A model generated the notes under the pieces. It was not told the origin of the DNA. It made no database searches and saw nothing but the letters and a program-made list of their open reading frames with translations. This document shows, piece by piece, positions 1-8,523 of a stretch of DNA of 64,000 bases. Position numbers and translations under genes: made by a program. Source of the DNA: Lineus longissimus (taxonomy: Eukaryota; Nemertea; Pilidiophora; Heteronemertea; Lineidae); contig NC_088323.1 of assembly GCF_910592395.1 (NCBI RefSeq), positions 12,757,501 to 12,821,500 of the forward strand, in the 5' to 3' direction. Numbering within the stretch: position 1 is the stretch's first letter; each line of letters begins with the position of its first letter.

Positions 1-2230
1 AGAATAGGTACTTAGTTGAACTCTGGAATGTGGCCTGTCACATTTACCAAACGATAGTGGTGTTGCAAAACACTTGATTATCCTATATTATAATAGCGTT
101 GGCCCAACCGATGCTGAAGAAACAGAGTATAGCAATTTCATGATGTCAAGTCTAGCCGTGTAACATTACTATTTGTGATTGCAGTGTCCAGTTTAGTGAC
201 AAGAGGTCAGCCAAGTACCTTTGGTAAGATCTTTCTGTAAAACAATCTAACGCGGAAGAATTGATTGGGAGGACGGTATGTATTTCATATCTCATACATA
301 CAAATTTGTTGACGGATTAGGTTTCTAAGATTTCCGATTACAGATATCGAGAACCCGTGATTTTATAGATGTGGGCGGAAGAGGACCATCGTGTGTGGGG
401 TTAAGAGTTGGTTTGGAGGACGGACGGGTACTCGCCTGAGCTGCTTAGACATGCAGTTCAACCTCAATCATTTCACAATGAACCGAACCTGACTGAAAGA
501 ATGACCTTAAACAAATCCATTAATCTTCATATAGGACCGTGTTCTTGTTTTGCCAAAGTTGACGAAAATTGATAGAGAAGGAGAAGAAAAAATATTGAAA
601 GATATGATGGATTCTGATAGATTATGAGAAGAGAGAATGCGCTGTTAGCTGGCCTATTCTATAACAATTTGTAACAAACTGCGAGTCACCAGGAGAGTAC
701 ACAAAAGATTGCGACCTCAGTGTAAACAACTACATTCTAAAAAGAGATGATTCTGGTTTTTTGGTCGGGAATCCTTCGAACTTCAACGAAAATGCGACGA
801 GTAGTCTATCGTGGCTGTTAGGCGATTTAGCGGAATCTGCCCAGACCCAGTATGAAAATATCGATGTTAGCTATATGATAAATTTAAAACAGTATGAGCA
901 TATCGATGTGATATGATAAATATTTGTAATAATTCGCCACGTTTTATCTTCTCCCCAATACGGCGATTGAAAAAAATGGTTGGAGAAAAAAATGAAAAGA
1001 CACTATTTCATGCATGATGAGGGCTTGGCTGAATGGTGGTTGAATATCGCGGTTTACAATTTCAATGTATGGAATATTACTTTACAAATATCTATCACAT
1101 ATCTAATATAGATATTCTCATGCTGTTTTCAGGCTGTTTCCGCAGTTTTCCTTGCTAAATCGCCAAGGTCCAAGTTCGTGCTCCAGAGCCTAAAACGCGG
1201 ACAAAATATTACGAATAGACCCCAGCCTTTAAATGAAATTTAGTAACAAAGTGAAAAATAATAGACTATAGACTGTGTGTCAGTAGAAAAACGACCCATC
1301 ATTAAATCCTTTCATTGTCTCTCTCCCATCTGGCAAATCCAGCATAAAAACTAGACAAGCGAAGAAGAACACAAAATAGCGAAAAGCAATTATTTCCGAA
1401 GGCGTGATGGGTTTGACCGAACGGTTCAAGACGTCAACTTTTTATCCGATAATGTAAAAATTGTTTCGCTATTTGTTTATATCGCCGCTCATCTTTGATG
1501 TGACTTATGCATGTCTCGTTGGCAGAATGTTTCATCCGCATGAAAATAACAAAATCTCTTCTCAACATATCACAACGACACTGAGTCTTCGGAGTAGTGC
1601 AATGGCAACATCGGCGCCTGTCACTTCTGAGGTACTGGTTCGATTTCAATCATGCAGGTCCATCACCATTGAGCAGCTGTACACTCGGCGATTTTTTAAG
1701 ATACAAAAAAGCAAGGCGTAGCAGCGCGGATGGGAAAACATCCTGAAATCCTCTAGCAGTCTCTCGGTGCGAAACTCCTCGCGTGATTGGTCGTTACGGG
1801 CTTGAGGCGCGACCTTTACAAATGTTGCTTTGTTTCCAATCATTGTGATCCCCGAGGATATGCGACGTTGATGAACCAAGATTGATAGGGTCAACCTTCA
1901 ATCAATGCGAGGCGCTGAGATGATTGTTACCCCGTCTCTAAATAACATGGGCATCAATCAATACTTGTTTATGAAGTGAAGTGTTTTGAAGGCACAAGGA
2001 ATCTTGGTGTTTTTACATGCGGCTGTTCGGAGGAATGGGGTGTTTTTCAGGGGGTGGTTAGCTCAATTTCTAATTACGGCTGAAAAATGAGATGATTGTT
2101 ACCCGTCTCTAAATGTGGCTTGGTCTAAACTACGGATAGCATTCGTATAAGATTCGTAGTTACTGTATCTTATTCCATTTTGTATGCATGTATACAATCT
2201 TTAAAGTATTATCGTTAAGTAATTCATTAA
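1..2230. other. Unassigned sequence
   Basis: No gene, RNA or repeat family was recognised here. The short open frames at 1434-1894 overlap on both strands and have no recognisable domain. The only internal structure seen is a pair of 26-27 bp direct repeats (1917-1943 and 2089-2114). Confidence 0.5.
1917..2114. repeat. Direct repeat pair of 26-27 bp
   Basis: The segment at 1917-1943 recurs at 2089-2114 with one C missing. The copies are 172 bp apart. They may be a remnant of a local duplication. Confidence 0.6.
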
Positions 2231-2412
2231 ATGTTTTGGTCACTCTTCCTCGCTGTGTTTTACTGCGACGTTTCTGCCAGTTTTTTCTGGCCGTTGTTTA
2301 TAGTCAAAAGTGTCCATGCCTGGATCATTGATGGGCCCAATGATGGGTCTATGATGATTATCACAAACCACGTTTTACACACGGATCCCATCATAGGTTC
2401 TATGATGGCCCG

Positions 2413-2873
2413 TGAGAGATCCGCTGATTGCCTAGGATTGATCCGCTGATGGCCTAGGAGAGATCCGCTGATGGCCCAGGAGAGATCCGCTGATGGCCTA
2501 GGAGAGATCCGCTGATGGCCTAGGAGAGATCCGCTGGTGGCCTAGGAGAGATCCGCTGATGGCCCAGGAGAGATCCGCTGATGGCCCAGGAGAGATCCGC
2601 TGATGGCATAGGAGAGATCAGCTGATGGCCTAGGAGAGATCAGCTGATGGCCTAGGAGAGATCCGCTGATGGCCTAGGAGAGATCCGCTGATGGCCTAGG
2701 AGAGATCCGCTGATGGCCCAGGAGAGATCCGCTGATGGCCCAGGAGAGATCCGCTGATGGCCTAGGAGAGATTCGCTGATGGCCCAGGAGAGATCCGCTG
2801 ATGGCCCAGGAGAGATCCGCTGATGGCCTAGGAGAGATTCGCTGATGGCCCAGGAGAGATCCGTTGATGGCCC
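2413..2873. repeat. 22-bp minisatellite, about 21 copies
   Basis: A 22-bp unit (core GATCCGCTGATGGCC followed by TAGG or CAGG and AGA) repeats about 21 times. Variation is confined to a few positions (CC/TT in the core, T/C before AGG). Because 22 is not a multiple of 3, the minus-strand open frame across it repeats every 22 residues, which is an artefact of the array. GATGGGCCCA motifs lie on both sides (about 2330, 2893 and 3065). Confidence 0.9.
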
Positions 2874-3071
2874 TTGGACTCTTCATTGATTGGAGTTCCA
2901 TCATGGGCCCACTGACGTTGGGTCCCATACAAATGAACGTATGCAGCAAAGTACAAACCCATTTATTAAGTGGTATTTAGAATTCTGGAAAATAACTATA
3001 ATTCTAAAATGAATTCTTTGATGACACGTCAAAAGAATTATGATGTATTCCATCCATGATCAATGATGGGC

Positions 3072-3092
3072 CCATGGTCGATACGACCATGG
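3072..3092. repeat. Perfect 9-bp hairpin
   Basis: CCATGGTCG and its exact reverse complement are separated by 3 bases. It directly follows a GATGGGCCCA motif like those around the nearby minisatellite. Confidence 0.6.
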
Positions 3093-3154
3093 TATCCACA
3101 AACCGTTTGAAGGCGGCGTCATATTTTGGTTTTTCTTTTTGTGTGCAGAATTTG

Positions 3155-3607
3155 TCATAATATTTCGCCCATTTTACGCGTTATGTCTGTGAAACTATAG
3201 AAGGTTGTCCCGTCAAAGCACATCGGTGGCGGTAGTTTATTTGGTGTCCGACGGCTGCCTCTGAGCAGTTTCCAGAACTTAGTTTGATCAATTTCTGCGC
3301 TTTCACCGAGTTCCCGGTAGAACTCTTGTTGTAGCGTTGCATTTTGCCGGCAAAGCTCCGCGCGAAAAGCTTTTTTCATCTCTTTATGATGTCTCTAGAC
3401 AGCAGTATCCGAGTCCCTGGACTTACCCGCTGCTGTCCAGGCTAGTCGGGCGTCGCGCAATCTCTGGTGAAGTGGCTTGAACGTTTCCTTCCAGTTAGGA
3501 CGGATATTCTTCCGAAACACACATTCATGTATGGTTCGCGCGGATGCCACTAACATAGCGCTGACGACTAACTGATACGCATTGTATTGATGGCCCTGTC
3601 TCTTCAT
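3155..3607 (-). pseudogene. Non-LTR retrotransposon ORF2 fragment
   Basis: One reading frame is open from 3607 to 3155 except for a single TAG close to 3390. The pattern fits the linker between the endonuclease and reverse transcriptase domains of LINE ORF2: RPNWKETFKPLHQRLRDARL, then a basic helix, then FWKLLRGSRRTPNKLPPPM. Neither endonuclease nor reverse transcriptase catalytic motifs are included, so both ends are truncated. The right edge abuts the GPCR-leader-like segment starting near 3593. Clade was not assigned. Confidence 0.5.
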
Positions 3608-3826
3608 TGTGTGTGTAACATTGAGTGTTCGTACCGCAGTAATTCCAAGCCCCGTCTCATCTCACCTGTGACTAAGTTCATATTGCTACAACGGAATATC
3701 AGAACGACAAACATGTTTAGCGTGAGGTATTGAATGAATTGCTTTACAAAACTTATCGATTTCCGGTCTACGTAATTTGAGAATCTGCCGCTGCAACTGC
3801 ATCCAGCAACACTTACCTTTTTGGCT
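3593..3826. repeat. Stray copy of the GPCR-array leader segment
   Basis: This stretch is closely similar to segments upstream of each receptor gene in the array at 28-48 kb (compare 32290-32530, 35990-36225 and 47680-47920). On the minus strand it keeps a GTAAGT donor-like site near 3814-3819, as in the B-type units. It lies on the opposite side of the Polinton, about 25 kb from the array. No receptor coding sequence follows it. Confidence 0.8.
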
Positions 3827-4447
3827 CACCGTAGGAGAGTCTATACGACACCTTATCGTCCGTCGTCCGTCGTCCGTCGTCGTCTGTATCCCGTTTCAAA
3901 AACAGTTGCTGGTTTCTTGACCGCTAGAGCTGTGAACATGACACTTTGTACACATGACTCCCCAGGTCAGGTGAGCTCTGGCAGTAAATGAAATGTCAGT
4001 TTTTATTCTTAACTTCGCCACCAGGGGGTCCAGAAGTGGAAACCTAAAAAGTGTGATATCTCTCTATTATGAGTTACTCGTTTTTGATAAAATGTTTATG
4101 GAAGGTTGTCCCAGTAAGGATACATCACAAATCGTACGGGATTTTGATTTGACCAAATTTTCAAGGTCACAGAGGTCAAAAGGCGTAAATTGGCTGTTTA
4201 AGTGTAACTATGGGCATATGGGCATATGTTTTTCCGCTAAATTCCCCCGACCAACTCGTGCCTAAACACACAATCTTACCTGTTGGCGACTACTACTGTT
4301 ATCTATATATGGCGGGTGTTGAATATCTTACATAATATACAAGAATCTGGTAACAAATGCATATACTAGTACATGTATTCACGAAACTTAAACAGATCTT
4401 AACTAAGAAAAAAAACTCGCTCGTTTACTTCTCGGTAAAATAGTGGT
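3827..4447. other. Unassigned sequence left of the Polinton
   Basis: It contains a short CGTCCGT microsatellite (about 3857-3884) and a 90-residue open frame (3993-4265) without recognisable features. No gene is supported. Confidence 0.5.
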
Positions 4448-4453
4448 CGTTCG

Positions 4454-4696
4454 AGTAATAGGGAAACGTATGTACGACTATCCTACGACTTTTCTGGGAA
4501 TTTGGGCAAAAAACTTCACCCTTCTTCATTATTAATGTACATTTGTCAAGAATTCATTGTTTTAACCCATAAACACTACCAAAAACCCAACATGGAAAAT
4601 TTCTGTTAACACTGGGGGGTCTTTGGGGTTTTCCCAAATCTACCAAACTTACTAAAATACGTAACATGGATAAAACTACAAGTTTCCCTATTACTT
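4454..4696 (+). repeat. Left terminal inverted repeat of the Polinton
   Basis: It pairs with 27082-27324 over 243 bp with only about three mismatches. It starts AGTAATAGGGAAAC, and the same 14 bases recur inverted at its inner end (4682-4695), so each terminus is bounded by a small inverted repeat. A further inverted copy of the decamer lies just inside (4704-4713). The target duplication CGTTCG precedes it at 4448-4453. Confidence 0.96.
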
Positions 4697-4738
4697 GAGT
4701 TATCCCTATTACTTACTTATTGTCTCTGCTAATTAAAT

Positions 4739-4882
4739 ATGAAAAAGATCTATTGCCTTAGATGTAAGGAAATTACAGGTAATTCGGGTAAGTTAACTCA
4801 TCACATTACTTCAAATGGACACATATATCTACTGGTCAAGTGCTCGAAATGTCACAAGAATAAAAGCAAGTTTACTACTTAA
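4739..4882 (+). CDS. 47-residue zinc-ribbon protein
   Basis: ATG at 4739 opens a 47-codon frame ending TAA at 4880-4882. It has two CxxC pairs: CLRC near residues 6-9 and CSKC near 35-38, separated by a basic spacer, and ends KSKF. Tiny one-ribbon proteins with this layout (MK-x-IYC start, second CxxC close to the end, basic C terminus) recur near the termini of Polintons and adintoviruses and resemble DUF5679; this family link is from memory. It is the first gene inside the left terminal repeat and runs the same way as the next gene, 21 bp downstream. The role is unknown; nucleic-acid binding is plausible. Confidence 0.65.
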   Translation: MKKIYCLRCKEITGNSGKLTHHITSNGHIYLLVKCSKCHKNKSKFTT

Positions 4883-4903
4883 TGATTTTTTTTATTCTAA
4901 ATA

Positions 4904-5960
4904 ATGAGTGAAAGAATGTACAGTTATGTCTCTTTAGAGAAGTATTTCAGTAAAATGCAGTATTTCAATCCAATGAAACTTATGAACCAAAATGGTTACA
5001 TTAGACCAAGGGTTGAACCATTAATGACAGTCTCTGAAGAAGATCCAGACAAAGTGCACAGAGCAGAGCTCGATCTTACAGTAACACCTATTACTCAGGT
5101 AACACCTATGAACCAGGTAACACCTATGAAACAGTATGATACATTCACAGGAAGTGATGCTAAATTGTGCCATAACTGCAAACCATGGACACTTTTTGAA
5201 TGCCAGAAAAAACTGAATTTTGACAGGCCTGCCAAGCAACTTCACATACTGCAGTAATTGCAATTCGACCACTTACAGTGATGACTTTAAGAATCCAGAA
5301 ATCACTATTGAGAACAAAACACGTTACTTTGACCACGTCATCATAAACCTTGGCCAGACACGTCTGTCAGATTTAATGGTAAATGATTTGAAACATTTTG
5401 TTGAAAGCAGGATTAAGATTTACTTCTCAAGTCCAAGAAAATGGCTCTGTGCGGCCAGCTATGAAAAAACAGTCCTGAATGCCTTACGATTTGGTCTGGT
5501 TAAACTCATACCCAATGATGTTTTACCTGGTCTAGAGTGTGACACTTACTTAGAAATTGAATTGATTAACAGAGCAATTGGTAAACCTCAGTTGACCAAA
5601 GAAAATTTCACAGATCTAAGAATGGTTTTATTGGCATTCCTCAAATATCTTCATTACACTGGAGTTAAAATTACCATAAATTACAAGCTGTTTTTACACC
5701 AAGCATTTAAAGCATTGAAAATTGATTATGTAGTATTGAAACCGAATCCAACTAATAAGGCCCGACTGGATGATTTGAACTCTCTATGGTCTGGTTTCTT
5801 AGGAAGTATTTTCTTCAAAAATTACAGGCTTGAATATGAAAATGAACAAGCAATCGATAAACAAAGTGAAATTTTATTGAAGGCATTAGAGGTGCAAGAT
5901 ATCAGTAAATGTTACCCTTTACCATGTAGTCTAGACATTGCAATTCTTTCCAGGAACTAG
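4904..5960 (+). pseudogene. VLTF3-like transcription factor candidate, frameshifted
   Basis: Two overlapping frames (4904-5257 and from about 5220 to 5960) behave as one gene. The first ends with a zinc-ribbon half (CHNC near residue 91) and the second begins with the matching half (YCSNC), so the frame change falls inside the ribbon, near 5200-5220. The downstream 240 residues are helical, ending with an INYKLFLHQAF segment and then LDDLNSLW, which resembles the poxvirus late transcription factor 3 family (ribbon plus helical domain with a conserved NY and terminal W). The first part also has three tandem VTPMxQ repeats (about 5080-5130). The VLTF3 assignment is tentative; the frameshift is clear. 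Confidence 0.45.
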
Positions 5961-6048
5961 ATACCCTGTAAAGGATTTTCCTGGAAGGGATTTTCCGTTC
6001 AATATGAATCGATGATGGTGTCACCAATGAAGATTTAATTCTAAATAA

Positions 6049-6882
6049 ATGAATAATCAGACATCAACGATAATTGAACAGCAAATGAAACAAATTGGAG
6101 TAATCCCAGTTAATGGAGTGACTCCAGTTAATTCTAGTTTAAATTCAGTTAATTCTAGTTCAAATCTAGCTAATCCCATTGCAACTAATTACCAACAGAA
6201 TGCAGCTAACTTTCAACAGAACACTGCTAATTACCAACAGAATTACACTACAAAGCAACAAGCTTCTAACAAGGCGTTAACTAGTTCAAATTTAGTCAGT
6301 TCTAGTCAAGGTCTAGTTAACCCTAGTTGTCAACAAAATTTAACTAGCTCTCAACAAAATTTGAACTATTTGACTGATAGTGGCCTTAAAGCTAAACAAG
6401 ACCTCGAAGTTCTAGTGGCAACAGGAAAAAGCAAGGATTTCTTAAATAAACAGTTTACATTTAATGACTTAGACGCAATGAATGAGAAGGAAGTATTGAA
6501 ACACCATAGGATCTACCAGACAAAGATGGCTGCCAGACTTAATGATTCATTGGGTAAGACAGTCTTAAAAACTTACACTAAATTATCAAGGTGGTTATTA
6601 CCAATAGATGACGAGGATGATCTTTACCATGACCTCAGAAATGATTACATCGTTACCAATGAACTTGACAAATGGCTTGGATGGTTGAGTTTGAGAATGG
6701 GTGCACTAACTGCTCTTGCCTCATCAACACTGATCACTTTAGGGCATTGTCAAGAAACAAAATTTACTAATGAGCATGAAAATTTCATAAGATTAAATGG
6801 GAGTGGAATCGAACATGGGAGTGGAACCGAACAAAGTCCAGAGAGCAGAGACCGAGAGCATAGCTCGAGTGACAAACAGTGA
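6049..6882 (+). CDS. Conserved Polinton protein, Asn/Gln-rich N terminus
   Basis: The frame is 277 codons. Residues 1-105 are low-complexity and rich in N, Q and S, with repeats such as NYQQN. Residues 130-225 form the only ordered-looking part: a KDFLNKQFTFNDLDAMNEKE start, a charged helix, IDDEDDLYHDLRNDYIVTNE, then a hydrophobic stretch (LGWLSLRMGALTALASSTLI). I recall this core as recurrent in Polintons but know of no assigned function. The last 45 residues, rich in S, E and G, overlap the next frame, and lie in a zone of short repeats (6800-6920) that may have shifted the original end. Confidence 0.6.
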   Translation: MNNQTSTIIEQQMKQIGVIPVNGVTPVNSSLNSVNSSSNLANPIATNYQQNAANFQQNTANYQQNYTTKQQASNKALTSSNLVSSSQGLVNPSCQQNLTSSQQNLNYLTDSGLKAKQDLEVLVATGKSKDFLNKQFTFNDLDAMNEKEVLKHHRIYQTKMAARLNDSLGKTVLKTYTKLSRWLLPIDDEDDLYHDLRNDYIVTNELDKWLGWLSLRMGALTALASSTLITLGHCQETKFTNEHENFIRLNGSGIEHGSGTEQSPESRDREHSSSDKQ

Positions 6883-7378
6883 AAAGCCCATTGGACAAAG
6901 TCCCGAGAACAGAGTTCGCATTAAGAGAGAAAGATCAGAAAAACAAATTGCATGGTCTCGAGAATTAGGTAAAAGATCTCAGGAATTCAAGAAGTCAAAA
7001 AAGGAGAGGTTTACTGGGAAAGAAGATGAACCCAGGAAAGACGATGAACCCGAACAAAGTTTAACTCAACCAGAGAGATGAATGCATACAGAACCTGAGG
7101 TTACCACAAATACTGGAAGTTCCAGGAGTACAACACTGTATGTGCCTGATTTTTTACTCACTGCCATTTTAGCTGCATTTGGTTTTGCAGTCATCATTTA
7201 CTGCTATCCTAAGATTAAAACTAACAAGAAAGTATGAGTAGGTGGTGTACCAGAAGTTAGTAAACCAGAAGGTGGTGTACCAGAAGGTAGTAAACAAGAA
7301 GGTAGAAAATTAAAGGGTATTAAACCAGAAGAGTGTTACACAACTCCTAAAACATGTAATCTTAGTTTAATGGAGTAG
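6797..7378 (+). pseudogene. Charged membrane protein frame with two in-frame TGA codons
   Basis: From ATG 6797 the frame stays open to TAG at 7376-7378 except for TGA at 7079-7081 and 7235-7237. The first part is strongly charged (KKSKKER, EDEPRKDDEPE). After the first TGA comes one clear membrane helix (LLTAILAAFGFAVIIYCY). After the second TGA comes a 30-bp tandem repeat encoding GVPEGSKPE-like units. Both TGAs could arise from CGA by CpG deamination. Other genes of the element use TGA as stop, so recoding is not required. The frame overlaps the end of the previous gene (6797-6882); a frameshift near 6800-6860 could have separated one original gene into two. Confidence 0.5.
6893..6918 (+). 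repeat. Coding repeat cassette, copy in the membrane-protein gene
   Basis: These 26 bases match the reverse complement of 8466-8491 in PolB at 25 of 26 positions, but are read in a different protein frame. Related degenerate copies precede it at 6825-6870. Confidence 0.75.
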
Positions 7379-7380
7379 AA

Positions 7381-8115
7381 TCATTCAAACACACTATTCT
7401 TAGTTTCAAGTGAAAAATTTAAAGTAACTGAGCTACCTCTGAAATTAACTATTTTACCATTCTCATCAGTGATTTCAAAGTTGACTTGATTTGTACATTT
7501 TTTGTTAACTATTTCCTTGCAATTGAGTTCATATCTCTTGGTATTGTATCTGGTCACCATCTTTAACAGGAACGATGCATAAAATGTCAGAAGGTTTATT
7601 GTTGTAGAGGGTCTTAGCTTTATCAACCAAATTTGATCTTAAAAATAGTTCTGTTCTGTAAAAGTTAAGTGGCTTGGTGGAGTAGTATTTTCCTTTTTGA
7701 TTAAATTATGTTTGTTTGAAACCAAAAAATGTGTTTACTATTGTAAAATATTCATCACCGAGATAGTAATCTTTCAGCATAACTTGTCCTCAGTAAGTTC
7801 AATGATAAGGTAATTGTTATTGTCACAGCTGATGTTAACATGTCCTGCAAGATTTTTGATACGCTCATTGATAAAGGAGCAAAGTTCAGACAAACTGAAA
7901 TGACCATCAAAAGGGACATAGAAAGAATCGGATTGTTGTCTTGAGTCATTTTCAATTTTTAACAATTTGGTAATACCCGGAACGTTATCACCAGTCCACC
8001 ATGAATTGTAAAAAGTTATCGATTTCAAAGTGATCGATTTGATGTTCAATGGGTCTGTTAAGTTAAGCTCAAATATGGCTTCATAGCATTCATTCTCAAA
8101 AATTATGAAGTCCAT
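7381..8115 (-). pseudogene. Second single-jelly-roll capsid-type protein, broken
   Basis: ATG at 8115 opens a good frame to 7774. The homologous continuation then lies in a second frame (about 7790-7540, with GFKQT, KPLNFYR and NKPSDIL motifs and one TAA), and a third frame supplies the C terminus (VNFEITDENGKIVNF, ending 7381). These pieces line up in order with the jelly-roll protein at 17712-18475 (GFKPEWPYP, RPINFRP, GKPSDVL, RLTDENNGIIDLNG), so the two are paralogues. That gives two frameshifts and one nonsense codon. By analogy with the Polinton minor capsid or penton (PX) family it would be a virion vertex or fibre component. The same gene begins at 61057 in the second Polinton. Confidence 0.65.
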
Positions 8116-8156
8116 TTTCTATTTAATTAAAATGATTTAATTAAAGTGATTTAATT

Positions 8157-8207
8157 AGTTAAACATTCATTAAGGTTAAACATTCATTAAGGTTAAACAT
8201 TCATTAA
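8157..8207. repeat. 17-bp x3 duplication over the PolB stop codon
   Basis: Three adjacent 17-bp copies (8157-8173, 8174-8190, 8191-8207) each contain ATGAATGTTTAA on the minus strand. The PolB stop is the TAA at 8193-8195 in the third copy, so the codons for MNV-stop are triplicated. Confidence 0.9.
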
Positions 8208-8463
8208 ATCACTGTAATCAATGTATTTTTCATAGTAAATACCGAAAGGCAATGTAGAGATTCCATCCTTATCATCGAAAGGACTTAAGCTTTTCTTATC
8301 AATCTCTTCCAGATACATTTGATGCTTTTCTGACCTCAGATGACGCATTTTGTGATTAAAAGTCTTAGTGTTTTCAAGACAATCAACGTAGTCATCAAAT
8401 GTAATAGACTTATTCACTACATTCTTAGCGATTCCCTTCAATTTCTTTGTTTCTGGATTTTTA

Positions 8464-8523
8464 TTCGAACTTTGTTCTCGGGACTTTGTCCTATTCGAGC
8501 CTTGCTCTCCAGACATAGTCTTG
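8464..8523 (-). repeat. Two 30-bp coding repeat cassettes inside PolB
   Basis: Units 8464-8493 and 8494-8523 are about 70% alike and add two in-frame decapeptides (TKSREQSSN and MSGEQGSN types). They lie between the conserved KMYAYRT and KLKGIAKNVV segments. The second Polinton carries a different insert at exactly this protein position (62157-62216). Confidence 0.75.

Noticed and set aside
1434-1894. Three overlapping short open frames on both strands
   Set aside because: They have no domain signal or splice or promoter logic, and lengths are expected by chance.
2413-2873. CRISPR-like regular repeat
   Set aside because: The units are adjacent with no unique spacers, and the genome is eukaryotic.
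6797-7378. Alternative genetic code reading TGA as sense
   Set aside because: Other genes in the element and its neighbours use TGA as a normal stop and do not need it as sense.
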